Origin: Myxococcus guangdongensis
Lineage (GTDB): Bacteria > Myxococcota > Myxococcia > Myxococcales > Myxococcaceae
Reading direction: 5' to 3'
NCBI RefSeq assembly: GCF_024198255.1
Contig: NZ_JAJVKW010000014.1
Span: 124,001 to 188,000, forward strand
DNA: 64,000 nt
In this document: positions 27,372 through 36,354 of the stretch, one piece after another
Layout: every line of letters starts with the position of its first letter
Position numbering within the stretch: position 1 is the stretch's first letter
Translations under genes and position numbers: made by a program
Notes under the pieces: model-generated
What the model was told of the DNA's origin: nothing
The model's input: only the letters and a program-made list of their open reading frames with translations
The model's database searches: none

Positions 27372-28217
27372 TCAGTGCGTGAGGCCGGTTCCGACGGTCG
27401 CGAGGTTCAGCGTCAGCACCACGTAGGCCGTCTTGCCTTCGACCACGGTCACCTCCTCCGACTTCGAGACGTAGCCCTCCTTGGAGGCCACCAGCGTGTA
27501 GACGCCCGGGGCCACGTCCACCAGGGCGAAGCCGCCGTAGGAGTCCAGCGTGAAGGCGATGTGGCTGGTGCCCTGGAGCACCACCCGGACACCCGAGCTG
27601 TCCGTGGTGTCCTGGAGGATGATGACGCCGGTGATGGCGATGAAGGGCTTGCGCTGGAGCGTGAGCGACACCGTCTCGGGCTCGGACGTCAGCGCCACCA
27701 GCGAGAGCGCGGAGAGGTAGCCCTCCTTGGAGGCCTCGAGGAAGTGCGCTCCGGTCGGCACCCCCTCCAGGACGAAGTTGCCCGCGGCATCCGTAGTGGT
27801 GGTGAACGACGTCCCCTCCAACGTCACGGTGATTCCCTCGTGCGAGGTGGCGCCCTCCAATTGGATGGTGCCCGACACCTTGCTTTTGATGCGCTTCAAC
27901 GCGAAGTGCGCCGAAGCGACCTGGGCGGACTCCACCCTCACCTCCTGAAGCATCGGCTCGTAGCCTGATACGAGGGCGGAGAGGCCGTACGTCCCAGGCT
28001 TCAGGTCCTCGAAGATGAACCGGCCGTCCTCGTTCAGGGTGAACGTGTCGCCGGTGTCGACCAGCGTCACCTCGGAGCCCTCCGGAGTGGCGCCATCGTC
28101 CAGAACCACCTCCCCGGTGATGCCGCCCCGAGTCACGTCGTCCCCATCGCCGCACGCGGGGAGGACGGCCACTGTCAGCACGAGCGCGAGGAGCGCCCCC
28201 AGTCGATTCGGCTTCAT
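27372..28217 (-). CDS. Lipoprotein with carboxypeptidase-regulatory-like repeats
   Basis: 281 residues. Lipobox VLPAC (Cys22) after MKPNRLGALLALVLTVAVLP, then three beta-sandwich repeats of the CarboxypepD_reg type, each ending in a GxY/H-L-A-S-KEGY or similar line (PGTYGLSALVSGYEP, TGAHFLEASKEGY, PGVYTLVASKEGY). No catalytic domain. Such proteins are surface or periplasmic binding or scaffold lipoproteins. Start at 28217 has GGAG 7 bases upstream. Confidence 0.85.
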   Translation of the reverse strand: MKPNRLGALLALVLTVAVLPACGDGDDVTRGGITGEVVLDDGATPEGSEVTLVDTGDTFTLNEDGRFIFEDLKPGTYGLSALVSGYEPMLQEVRVESAQVASAHFALKRIKSKVSGTIQLEGATSHEGITVTLEGTSFTTTTDAAGNFVLEGVPTGAHFLEASKEGYLSALSLVALTSEPETVSLTLQRKPFIAITGVIILQDTTDSSGVRVVLQGTSHIAFTLDSYGGFALVDVAPGVYTLVASKEGYVSKSEEVTVVEGKTAYVVLTLNLATVGTGLTH

Positions 28218-28363
28218 GGTGTTTCTCCAGGTGTCGGCGCGGTGGCGCGTGCATGAACGCGCCGAGGGCCTCGCCAGCGTAGCAAGTGGGCCTGCCGACG
28301 CGGGGATTCCCTGGAAATTCACGGGGGCGCGCGAACGTGGCGCGGGTGGGAAGATGGGGCGGC

Positions 28364-28930
28364 ATGAAGACTCACGCCAACATCAGCCTCGATGCGCCCG
28401 GCATCGTCCTGTTCGACCCTCGGACCCTGGCGGAGTACCTGCGCGCCCTCGGCGTCGAGACCCATGAGGTGTTCGACCACTTCCTGGCGCATCAGGACGT
28501 CGGGAACGAGGCCATCCGCCAGGGCGTCATCTTCCCCCTCTACCCGATACCCGCGGATGACTATTCGGTGTTCCTGGAGGAGGCCCCTTCAGGGCCGCGA
28601 GCGACCCGGCACTTCACCTATGCGGGCGCACCGCTGCACGTCACCTCGGGCCTGCTGATAGCAGCGGACCTCAACGCGGTCATGCACTGGGAGCCGGAGT
28701 TCTTCGGCGCGTACCTGGAGCACCATCAGGACCGGCTGATGAACAACGACTCCCTGGACGTCGCTCCGGGCAGGTATCTCGCCGCTATCAGCGGGTTCAG
28801 CGGCCTGGAAGCGCCGCTGCATGTCCTCGGCTACGGGCTGCGGCTCCATCCGGTGGAGCGCTTCGCGGAGCGCCTCCCCACAGAGGACTTCGACTTCTCC
28901 GTCACCCCGGCGCCGCACGGCGCGCCTTGA
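28364..28930 (+). CDS. Hypothetical soluble protein
   Basis: 188 residues, no signal peptide, no membrane segment, acidic. No family recognised. The mix of short strands and a central acidic/aromatic stretch (MHWEPEFFGAYLEHHQDR), with single-gene occurrence, is reminiscent of small immunity-type proteins, but this is only an impression. Start at 28364 (MKTHANISLD) follows a G-rich stretch; the frame before it is open but unsupported. A perfect 14-bp hairpin follows. Confidence 0.6.
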   Translation: MKTHANISLDAPGIVLFDPRTLAEYLRALGVETHEVFDHFLAHQDVGNEAIRQGVIFPLYPIPADDYSVFLEEAPSGPRATRHFTYAGAPLHVTSGLLIAADLNAVMHWEPEFFGAYLEHHQDRLMNNDSLDVAPGRYLAAISGFSGLEAPLHVLGYGLRLHPVERFAERLPTEDFDFSVTPAPHGAP

Positions 28931-28938
28931 GGAGGGTC

Positions 28939-28976
28939 GGTGCCGCCAGCCCCGACACGAGCGGGCTGGCGGCACC
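28939..28976. terminator. Bidirectional 14-bp terminator
   Basis: GGTGCCGCCAGCCC (28939-28952) and GGGCTGGCGGCACC (28963-28976) pair perfectly around a 10-base loop, centred between two convergent genes. No T tract on either side. Confidence 0.7.
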
Positions 28977-28985
28977 GGGTGAAGC

Positions 28986-31900
28986 TCAGCGAGTCACGTT
29001 CGCGCGGCCCTGCACGGCCTGGGGCCTGGTGGGGCTGGACGCGACGGCGGCGGAGACTCCGAACACGACGTCGTCGTTGTCATCGAAGAGGCCGAAGGTG
29101 CAGCTCAGCTGCGGACTGGACGCCTCCACGAACTGGGCGCGCAGGACGTGCTGGCCCACGCCGCTGCCCGCGGTGAAGGTGTGGCTGAAGGTCTTCGCGC
29201 CACGGCCCGTGCACTGCAGGCCGGTGACGAGCGTGGACCAGAGCGGGAAGCCGGACACGGGGGCGTAGTAGAGGTTGAGTCGGTCCGTGGCGTCGTAGCA
29301 CCACACCGTCACGTCCACCTTGACCTGCTTGCCCGGCGTTATCGGCCCGCCGTCCACGCTGCGCAGCACGACGCGGTCGATGCTCTCGTCCATGTGGTAG
29401 AAGCCGAACGGACCGTCCGGGCAACCATCCAGCGTGTTGGGCTCGTTCGGCTCCGCCGCGAGGAACTGGCTGCCACGGCTGTTGACGAGCGTCCCCGTGT
29501 CGCAGCCACAGCCGTTGCCACAGACGGGCGTGCCGAGCGCGGCGTCATACGTGGCCACGGGCGGCGTGGTGCACGTGCCGCCTCCGCCCGTCTGGGTGGT
29601 GAAGCTGAAGCCCGCGCTGTAGTTGCCGGCGCCGCACGCATCCACCGCACGCGCCCGCCAGAAGTACTGCGTGCCGGCCGTCAGCGCGGGCGTCACGCTC
29701 CAGGTGCTCGTGGCGAGCGTCGAGGCCGAGCGCACCACGCTGGAGAAGCCCGCGTCGGTGGACACCTGCACCTCGTAGGACGTCGCGCCCGTCACGTCAC
29801 CCCAGTCGAGCACGGGCGACAGCGCGACGCCCGTGGCGCCGTTGGACGGCGTCGCGAGCACCGGGGCCGCCGCGGGCTGACAGGTGGTGTCCGCGGTGGT
29901 GAAGCGGAAGGCCGCGCTGTAGCTGCCGGTGCCGCAGCCGCTCACCGCGCGCACGCGCCAGAAGTACTGCGTGTTGGCCGTCAGCGTGGGCGTCACGCTC
30001 CAGGTGCTGCTCGCGAGCGCCGTCGCCGAGCGCACCACGGTGTTGAAGGCCGCGTCCGTGGCGACCTGCACCTCGTAGGACGTCGCGCCCACCACATCCG
30101 CCCAGTCGAGCACGGGCGACAGCGCCACGTTGGCCGCGCCATCCGCCGGGGTGGCGAGGGTGGCGACGCCTGGGGGCGTGCACGGGCCGCCGGCCGTCGC
30201 GCAGGTGCACGCGGCGGCGGGGCCGAAGCAGGCGCTGGAGCTGGCGGGGACGACCGAGTAGCAGTACTGCCGGCCATTGGCGACCTCGCCATCCGTGTAC
30301 GTGGTGCCGGAGACGGTGGCGACGCGCACCTTGCCGAAGTCACAGCCCGCGTAGCCCTCCGTCTTCATCACCCAGTACTCGCTGGCGCCGGGCACGCTGT
30401 TCCAGCCGAGCGCCACCTGGCCGTCGCTCGGGGTGGCGGTGGCCGTGGGCGCCGTCTTCGGGCCCGTGGCGCAGCCGGAGTTGGCGGGCGCGGGCGTGGA
30501 GCAGGCGATGCCATGGCGGTTGAAGGCCGCGTGGATGGCCGTCATGTGCGGCGTGCCGTCGTTGAGGTTGCCGTTGTCGTCGTCCGCGGCCAGCCACTGC
30601 ATGTAGCCGTGGCTCGCGCCGCAGCCGTCGGACGTGCCCGCCGAGCAGTTGCAGGCGTGCCACGAGCCCACGTTGCCGCTGCCCTGGTAGAAGACCTTGT
30701 TGCCGATGATGAAGGCGGTGTTGGAGTCGTAGTTGAACGGCGCGGCCTGCAAGTCCCGAGCGACCAGGTCCCACGCGGCCTGACGCACGGGCGCCGCCGC
30801 GCAGTGCACCTGACGGCCGCAGGGGCCGGTGCCGGAGGAGCAGCGCGAGCACACGAAGTTCTGCGGCGTGGCCGGCGTCTGGTTCGCGTGCGCCAGGTAG
30901 TCCGCGTCGCGCACGCCGGAGCAGCGGGTGTTGCACCACGTCGCGCCCGTCTGCGCCTCGTTCTGGTTGTAGCCCGTGCCGTCCGGCGTCATGCCGCAGC
31001 CCAGGTTCGTCGTGGCGAAGAAGCCATAGCCCACGCACGAGGCCTGCAGCCGGTAGATGGACGCGATGTCCGCGTACGCCTCGCTGGAGTTGCTCAGCGC
31101 GCCGCCGGAGTCGAAGTCATCCATGCCGTGACCCCACTCGTGGTCGAACACGGCCGCGATTTCACCCGTGTTCCGGCAGCCACCGCCGCTGCGGTAGAAG
31201 TTCACGGTGGAGCCGTTCCAGAAGGCGTTGCACGTGCTGTTGATGTTCACGTTCGCGGTGAGCTGGTTCTGCAGCCACGTGTTGGTGGGCAGCCAGCCGC
31301 GGCCCAGCTCGGCGATGCGGTTGAGCTCGTAGAAGGCGGAGCGGGAGGCCGGCGTGTTGCCCGCGCCACCGCCGCCGGTGGTGCAGTCGTGCTGGTTGTT
31401 GGCGCCGCCCAGGTTGAGGTTGCCGGTGGCCGAGCTGGTGCTGGGCGAGCCGCACGTGTCACTCACGCGCACGTAGCGGCCGGCCAGCGTGGTGGTGACG
31501 TTGCCGGAGGAGTAGTTGAAGACGCCTGCGCCGTCCGTGAAGTTGTTGGGCGAGGCCAGGCCCGTGTTCGCCCAGGGCATGGGCGTGTCCAGCTGCATGG
31601 TGCCGCACGTGGTGTTGGCCGGGCAGATGCCGGTGCTGCTCAGGGGATAGATGCCGCCCTTGATGGTGGCGTCCAGGTAGTGGTTGTCGTCCTCGAGCGC
31701 GAGCACCTCGCCGGAGTGCGCGTCCACCGTCACCTTCCAGCGCTCCACCTCACCGGGGTTCTGGAAGCCATACGTCCAGACGAGCTGGTGACGGTAGCCC
31801 TCGCCGAAGGCCGCGTCGGCGCGGGCCAGGGGGGCGAGCTCCAGCGTGGGCTCCTGCCACAGCGCGCTCGGCGTCTCCAACAGGCCGAAGCGCTCACCGC

Positions 31901-32546
31901 CGAGCGTCAGGGCCTGCTCGGGGCTCAGCGTGGGCTTCGTGGACGCGGTGACGTTGCTCCACGCCTCCGTGCCCAGGAGCACCATGTTGCCGTGGCTGAG
32001 CGTGGCGACGAGCTTGCCGTGGCGCACCGGGACGCCGTCCACCTCCTGCGGGATGAGCACGTGCCACAGCACGTCGGTGACTTGCTTCACGCGGGGCTGG
32101 CCCAGCTGCCGCAGGTCCACGCCGAGCGCGGCCTCGTTGTCGCTCAGGAACTTGAAGAGCGCGTCGGCGACGACGGCCTCGTCGACCTCGCCGGCGGAGC
32201 GGCCCAGCTGCTGCTGGAGCGAGACGAGCGTCACGGTGTTGCCCACGCCCTTGCCGGGGATGAGGGGAATGGCGCCCTGGACGGCGGAGGGCATGCCCGT
32301 CAGCGGGTCCAGGTACACGTGGAAGTCGCGTCCGTTGCGGGCGAAGAAGTCGTCCCACGCGCCGGGCGCCGCGCCCTTCAGCTTCGAGCGGGCGTCGTCG
32401 AGGGACACGTTGGAGACGGGCAGGTACAGCTCCGGCGTGAAGAACGCCTGGCTCGCCAACGGGCTCGGTTGTGAGGGCTGGAGTGCCCATGCCAGCGCGC
32501 TGCAACACAGCACGAGACAGGCGACCCACTTCGACGATTGACGCAT
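28986..32546 (-). CDS. Large secreted zinc metalloprotease (HEWGH) with Fn3-like repeats
   Basis: 1186 residues. Signal peptide MRQSSKWVACLVLCCSALAWA, then an FTP/PepSY-like propeptide (about 60-290: WHVLIPQEVDGVPVRHGKLVATL, ERWKVTVDAHSGEVLALEDD). The catalytic region has HEWGHGMDDFD (H469, E470, H473) followed by the third-ligand helix NSSEAYADIASIY, with many Cys. After residue ~735 come three fibronectin-III-like repeats (two nearly identical, with VLDWxDVxGATSYEVQVxTDA) and a C-terminal beta domain. The zinc motif and following helix relate it to fungalysin-like/gluzincin enzymes. GGGAGG lies 6 bases before the ATG. Extracellular digestion of prey or matrix is likely. Confidence 0.85.
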   Translation of the reverse strand: MRQSSKWVACLVLCCSALAWALQPSQPSPLASQAFFTPELYLPVSNVSLDDARSKLKGAAPGAWDDFFARNGRDFHVYLDPLTGMPSAVQGAIPLIPGKGVGNTVTLVSLQQQLGRSAGEVDEAVVADALFKFLSDNEAALGVDLRQLGQPRVKQVTDVLWHVLIPQEVDGVPVRHGKLVATLSHGNMVLLGTEAWSNVTASTKPTLSPEQALTLGGERFGLLETPSALWQEPTLELAPLARADAAFGEGYRHQLVWTYGFQNPGEVERWKVTVDAHSGEVLALEDDNHYLDATIKGGIYPLSSTGICPANTTCGTMQLDTPMPWANTGLASPNNFTDGAGVFNYSSGNVTTTLAGRYVRVSDTCGSPSTSSATGNLNLGGANNQHDCTTGGGGAGNTPASRSAFYELNRIAELGRGWLPTNTWLQNQLTANVNINSTCNAFWNGSTVNFYRSGGGCRNTGEIAAVFDHEWGHGMDDFDSGGALSNSSEAYADIASIYRLQASCVGYGFFATTNLGCGMTPDGTGYNQNEAQTGATWCNTRCSGVRDADYLAHANQTPATPQNFVCSRCSSGTGPCGRQVHCAAAPVRQAAWDLVARDLQAAPFNYDSNTAFIIGNKVFYQGSGNVGSWHACNCSAGTSDGCGASHGYMQWLAADDDNGNLNDGTPHMTAIHAAFNRHGIACSTPAPANSGCATGPKTAPTATATPSDGQVALGWNSVPGASEYWVMKTEGYAGCDFGKVRVATVSGTTYTDGEVANGRQYCYSVVPASSSACFGPAAACTCATAGGPCTPPGVATLATPADGAANVALSPVLDWADVVGATSYEVQVATDAAFNTVVRSATALASSTWSVTPTLTANTQYFWRVRAVSGCGTGSYSAAFRFTTADTTCQPAAAPVLATPSNGATGVALSPVLDWGDVTGATSYEVQVSTDAGFSSVVRSASTLATSTWSVTPALTAGTQYFWRARAVDACGAGNYSAGFSFTTQTGGGGTCTTPPVATYDAALGTPVCGNGCGCDTGTLVNSRGSQFLAAEPNEPNTLDGCPDGPFGFYHMDESIDRVVLRSVDGGPITPGKQVKVDVTVWCYDATDRLNLYYAPVSGFPLWSTLVTGLQCTGRGAKTFSHTFTAGSGVGQHVLRAQFVEASSPQLSCTFGLFDDNDDVVFGVSAAVASSPTRPQAVQGRANVTR

Positions 32547-32797
32547 GCGGTCCTCCCGCGAAACGCGAAAGACAGACAGACGCTCCCCCCTGGGAGCACG
32601 CGCCCCATCGAGCCCGCATCTGCGGGCCATGAAAATCGCTACTTTCAGGAACTGTCTGACTTGCGGAAACCCCTCTGGGGACGCGGAGCTGGACGGCCCA
32701 GGAGTGAACACTCACAAGGACTTCGAGTCTCACGCGTTCAAGACGGCGGGAAAGCAGCCGTTGCACTGGAGTTGACGCTTCGCGCCGGGGACGAGGC

Positions 32798-33397
32798 TCA
32801 GGCAGGGAAGAGCAGCCGTGTGTATTGCTTCACCCAGGCGCGGCGGGTGTCCAGGGTGCGGAAGTCGAGCAGGAGGACCTGGTCGAACACGCGAGGGAGC
32901 ATGGACACGAGGAGGATGGAGGACCAGACCTGGGTGAGCGCGAGCCTGCGGCGTGCTTCCTTCAGGTGGGGTGTGGCGGGGGCGAGCTTTCGGGACAGCG
33001 CTTCGAGGAAGGTGTTGAGGCGTTGGACGGCGGGGCCGTCGTAGCGTTGGTGGACGAGCGCGTCGTGCAGGTGGGCATGGGCGATGCGGGGGTAGCGGCC
33101 GACGTTGCCGACGACGTCCTCGAGCAGGGTCTCGAAGGCTTCGCGGACGGCGAGGCCCTCGTCGAGGAGCTTGTCGAAGTCGAGGAGGACGTGGGTGAAG
33201 GCCTGGTCCAGGGTGGAGTCCAGGGCTTGGGTGATCAGCTTCTCCTTGCTGCGGAAGTAGTAGCTGATGGCGGCGCTGTTCACCTGGGCCTCGCGGGCAA
33301 TCTCGCGGATGCCAGTGGCGTCCAGCCCGTCGCGCTCGATGCAGATGATGGTCGCCCGGAGGATGCGCTCCCGAGCGTCCTGTTCCTTCGTTCCCAT
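32798..33397 (-). CDS. TetR-family transcriptional regulator
   Basis: 199 residues. N-terminal HTH: RERILRATIICIERDGLDATGIREIAREAQVNSAAISYYFRSKEKLI. The C-terminal ligand domain is of the CecR/YbiH-like length. The gene lies 251 bp upstream of the large metalloprotease gene, same strand, and 20 bp downstream of the Imm11 gene. It might be read through from the toxin-immunity operon; its target is unknown. Confidence 0.92.
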   Translation of the reverse strand: MGTKEQDARERILRATIICIERDGLDATGIREIAREAQVNSAAISYYFRSKEKLITQALDSTLDQAFTHVLLDFDKLLDEGLAVREAFETLLEDVVGNVGRYPRIAHAHLHDALVHQRYDGPAVQRLNTFLEALSRKLAPATPHLKEARRRLALTQVWSSILLVSMLPRVFDQVLLLDFRTLDTRRAWVKQYTRLLFPA

Positions 33398-33417
33398 GCG
33401 CCACCATACGGTGGACT

Positions 33418-33993
33418 TCAGACCTCGGTGAAGCGCATCCCGGTGACACCGAGTCCTTCAAGCGCGAGCTTGAGGTCCTCGGAGACGATGAGCGCCACGG
33501 ACCAGCCCCAGGTCCGGAAGAGCTTCGCGTCACCCACCTTCGACGGGTCGATTCTCAGCCCGTCCACGTCCCGGTACTGGCCCACCTTCTCTGGCCGTCC
33601 GTCCTCGGCCGTCCAACGCTCCACTTCCCGGGACGCCGCGTCGTCGATGCACTCGATGAGCCGCGTTGCCACGAGGATGCTGTACTGCTCGGGCTGCCCT
33701 GGAATCTCCACGGGGATGACCTGCACGTCCTCGGGCGCCAGCTCCGTGAGCAGCGTCGCCACTCGGACGTGGACGACCGGTGTCGAGATCCCCGCGAGGG
33801 TGAAATCGAAGGTCCTGCCCGGTACGTCCACAGGAATCCGTAGTCGACCCGGGTTCTCGATGCGGCGCCCCCTCTTGAACACCCAGGGGTCCTCGACCTC
33901 TCGGCCCCCCAGGTCCGTGGGGATTCCGAGTGAACATCGCCCAGGGAGCAACATGTCGGGAGCAAGCTCGAAGAACCGTTTCGTCATGGACAT
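33418..33993 (-). CDS. Imm11-family immunity protein
   Basis: 191 residues, soluble. The C-terminal third (YRDVDGLRIDPSKVGDAKLFRTWGW, IVSEDLKLALEGLGVTGMRFTEV) matches the Imm11/DUF1629 family: ID-x-SK, FR, a VS-x-x-L helix and a final TGxxF. Imm11 proteins neutralise nuclease-type polymorphic toxins. It starts 14 bp downstream of the AHH toxin gene, as expected for a cognate immunity gene, and would act in the cytoplasm on incoming toxin. Confidence 0.85.
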   Translation of the reverse strand: MSMTKRFFELAPDMLLPGRCSLGIPTDLGGREVEDPWVFKRGRRIENPGRLRIPVDVPGRTFDFTLAGISTPVVHVRVATLLTELAPEDVQVIPVEIPGQPEQYSILVATRLIECIDDAASREVERWTAEDGRPEKVGQYRDVDGLRIDPSKVGDAKLFRTWGWSVALIVSEDLKLALEGLGVTGMRFTEV

Positions 33994-34006
33994 TGAGTCG
34001 TGAGCT

Positions 34007-35338
34007 TCAGGTACGCGTCACCAGTTTGTTCAACTCGGAGCCGGGAGTGGAGACTTGTTTCGCGAGTCGCCTGAGCTCCGTCGTCAGCGCCTCCCGACAC
34101 TGCCGCAGGGTCCCGCAGTCTTCCAGCGCCTCCGTCAACCGATTGAGGACCCGCTGATGATATGCCTGGGGATGTGGTCCCTTGTGCCCGTTCACCCTCA
34201 CGACGTTGGCGCGGTCGTTCAGGGACATCCCGGCTTTGTCGAAGAGCTTCTGGAACAGCGGTGACCACGGACCTCCGTTCCTGTCGGACTCCCACCACTT
34301 GTCCGTGGCGATGTGGTGGTCATGCCCGGCTGAATCCACGGGCCCGACAGCGCCGCCTCCCTGCGCCATCGCCGACACCGCGCCAGTGGTCACCGAAAGA
34401 GTGACCACCTCGCTCGCCATCGCCACCGCCTGCACCTCTCCCACCACAGAGAGGGCGATGCCCGCGTTCGCGCTCGCCTGCACGGACGCCTGCGCGGACC
34501 CCGGCAACGTCGGCACTCGCCCCGCGAAGCCCGCCGCTGTGTTCCCGATGGCCACCGTCGCGAGCATCGCGAAGGCCCTCGCCGCGTTGCGGCCCATCAC
34601 CCGCCCGTAGCCCTCCCCCGCCTCGCGCAACTCGTCGAAGGTGTGGGCCTGGTCCACCGCCTCCATCAACCTCTGGAAGCCCGCCACCAGGCTCCAGAAC
34701 GTGTCCACTCCCACATAGGCAATCAACGTGGCCGTCATCACCGCCGCCAGCCCCTTCGACACCGGCTCGGGCACGCTCCAAAGGACCAGGTACATCGTCC
34801 CCGTCCACATCGCAGCCGCCACCATCGCGCCCGGGTCCGCCATGTCTTCGAACGCTTCCCACATCTCATCCAGCACCGCGCCATGCGCGAGCGCCAACGC
34901 CAGCGCATAACGCCCATCCCCCTCCACCGTGGAGCGCCCCACCAACAGTTGCAGGCAGTCCCCGGACTGGCCCGTGCGCTCACACCACCGCAAGTAGGCG
35001 CGTGTCAGCTCCGCGTCCGCGCCATCTCCTTCCAGGTGTGCGCCAGCGCCCACGGGCGTCACCTGCCGCGTTCGCACATCGAAGCGGTACACCCCACCCC
35101 GCTCGTCCATCTCGAACAGCCGCCTCGCAGCCTCCTCCGGAGACCGCGCTGGGCGAGAGTGTCTGCTCTCGGCAACCAATGCCTCGACGAACTCGTCTTC
35201 CTCCAGGTCAACAGGAGCCGCGTCAACGTCCGAGGTGACGACGAGCGTCCGCCCCTCATCCGTCTCCAACCGCACGCCTCGCGTCGTGGAGCACCCCACC
35301 AGCAGCGCCCACACCACGTACAACCATTGCCACTTCAT
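34007..35338 (-). CDS. Polymorphic toxin lipoprotein with AHH nuclease domain (SitA-like)
   Basis: 443 residues. Lipoprotein signal MKWQWLYVVWALLVGC (Cys16, followed by Ser, so outer membrane). Middle region with hydrophobic helices (about 150-310). The C-terminal ~110 residues are an AHH/HNH-type nuclease domain: GHDHHIATDKWW, then a Zn/metal-type stretch GHKGPHPQAYHQRV. In myxobacteria, SitA toxins are lipoproteins with variable C-terminal nucleases that are passed to neighbours by TraA-dependent outer membrane exchange, with immunity from a downstream sitI. The layout here (lipoprotein toxin, then immunity gene 14 bp after) fits; transfer by outer membrane exchange is inferred. Confidence 0.85.
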   Translation of the reverse strand: MKWQWLYVVWALLVGCSTTRGVRLETDEGRTLVVTSDVDAAPVDLEEDEFVEALVAESRHSRPARSPEEAARRLFEMDERGGVYRFDVRTRQVTPVGAGAHLEGDGADAELTRAYLRWCERTGQSGDCLQLLVGRSTVEGDGRYALALALAHGAVLDEMWEAFEDMADPGAMVAAAMWTGTMYLVLWSVPEPVSKGLAAVMTATLIAYVGVDTFWSLVAGFQRLMEAVDQAHTFDELREAGEGYGRVMGRNAARAFAMLATVAIGNTAAGFAGRVPTLPGSAQASVQASANAGIALSVVGEVQAVAMASEVVTLSVTTGAVSAMAQGGGAVGPVDSAGHDHHIATDKWWESDRNGGPWSPLFQKLFDKAGMSLNDRANVVRVNGHKGPHPQAYHQRVLNRLTEALEDCGTLRQCREALTTELRRLAKQVSTPGSELNKLVTRT

Positions 35339-35488
35339 GACGCACGCTCCCGGATGAGCATTGGTGCCACACCGGGCAGAATGCCAAACAAGCCCGACAT
35401 CCAGGCAAAGCCCTGGCGTGGGTCTGCGTCAGGCCACACCATCACTTGCCGGAGCACGACACCGCGCGCTATCCGTGTCGGCCCCGAC

Positions 35489-35872
35489 ATGAGCATCCAG
35501 AATGGCGCCGAAGGAAAGACGTGGCTCGAGCTCCAGCAGCGCACCTGCCAGAAAGCCGGGGCCGCATTCGTTCCCCCTGAAGCAGGCATGCGAGTGGCCG
35601 TCGCGCGCGACATCCGCGAAGGCGTCATGCCTGTCAACGGGTTGAGGCACGCGGTGAAACAGGGCGGCGTGGGCTGGTTCATCTGGCCCGGAGAAGGCCC
35701 ACTCTGCCAGGACACGGACTACTTCGTGCCCGTGTGCATAGAGCATCTGGACACCTGGTGCCCCCTCGCGCTGCCCTTCCTGGGCCTCCCCCCTGGATGG
35801 CGGTTCCTGACAGATGGGCCTTACGTGGACATGTGGTTCGATCAGAAGATCTACGACCTGCCCATCGACTGA
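35489..35872 (+). CDS. Imm33-like immunity protein
   Basis: 127 residues. Segments TWLELQQRTC, VAVARDIREGVMPVNG, GGVGWFIWPGEG and the end PFLGLPPGWRFLTDGPYVDMWFD are typical of the short Imm33-like proteins found near polymorphic toxins. It is divergent from the AHH toxin, 150 bp apart. The start is uncertain: ATG at 35489 is used; ATG at 35381 would add 36 residues; neither has a clear RBS. It could be a second, orphan immunity protein against toxins of other strains. Confidence 0.7.
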   Translation: MSIQNGAEGKTWLELQQRTCQKAGAAFVPPEAGMRVAVARDIREGVMPVNGLRHAVKQGGVGWFIWPGEGPLCQDTDYFVPVCIEHLDTWCPLALPFLGLPPGWRFLTDGPYVDMWFDQKIYDLPID

Positions 35873-35873
35873 G

Positions 35874-36293
35874 TCAGACGCCCGGCAGTGACTCAGCGCG
35901 CACCAGCGGCTGCGCGCTCTTCGACCACAGCACCGCGCAGAGCGCGCCAATCACCAACTCCGCCACCATCGCCGCGACCAGCTCCGGCGCGGGCGTGCCG
36001 TCCACGGCCAGACTCAACATCCGTGATACGCCGTAGGACAGGTACAGCGTCGTCGACACCGCCAGCGACGTGAACGTCAGCCGGCTCCAGATTCCGCCGG
36101 CCATGATGAGCAGCCCACACGCCAGCAACGCCCCTCCTGGCGCGCGCACCTCGCTCAACAGGCTCACCTGCCCCCCATGGTCGATTCCACTCCACCCATG
36201 GAAGGCCTGCGGCGTGAACAACAACGCCGCGCCAATCAAGCCACCGATTGCGCCCACGACCAGCAACACCACCTTCGTCACCTGGTTTCGCAT
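35874..36293 (-). CDS. DUF4345-type small membrane protein
   Basis: 139 residues with four hydrophobic segments (VVLLVVGAIGGLIGAALLF, GGALLACGLLIMAGGI, TSLAVSTTLYLSYGVSRML, AMVAELVIGALCAVL), the layout of the DUF4345 family; the central LSYGVSRMLSL is typical. Function of the family is unknown. Start at 36293 has GAGGA 6 bases upstream. It is divergent from a TetR gene, with an operator-like palindrome between, so it is the likely target of that regulator. Convergent with the Imm33-like gene, 1 bp between stops. Confidence 0.8.
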   Translation of the reverse strand: MRNQVTKVVLLVVGAIGGLIGAALLFTPQAFHGWSGIDHGGQVSLLSEVRAPGGALLACGLLIMAGGIWSRLTFTSLAVSTTLYLSYGVSRMLSLAVDGTPAPELVAAMVAELVIGALCAVLWSKSAQPLVRAESLPGV

Positions 36294-36305
36294 CGCCGTC
36301 CTCGC

Positions 36306-36325
36306 TTGACACCGTGTCAATTGAC
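36306..36325. promoter_or_regulatory. Overlapping palindromes, TetR operator candidate
   Basis: TTGACACCGTGTCAA (36306-36320) is a perfect 7-1-7 palindrome; GTCAATTGAC (36316-36325) is a second perfect palindrome sharing five bases. They sit in the 61-bp gap between DUF4345 and tetR, and TTGACA inside could be a -35 box. Confidence 0.65.
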
Positions 36326-36354
36326 TCCGCGAGAGATATTCGCGACTTTACATC

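Noticed and set aside
29148..32474. A 1108-codon open frame on the plus strand opposite the HEWGH protease
   Set aside because: It is exactly antisense to the protease gene, His/Arg/Ala-rich with no domain, as expected for GC-rich shadow frames.
32545..32775. Small plus-strand frame in the gap before the HEWGH protease
   Set aside because: No RBS, no homology, Arg/Ser-rich; overlaps the protease leader region.
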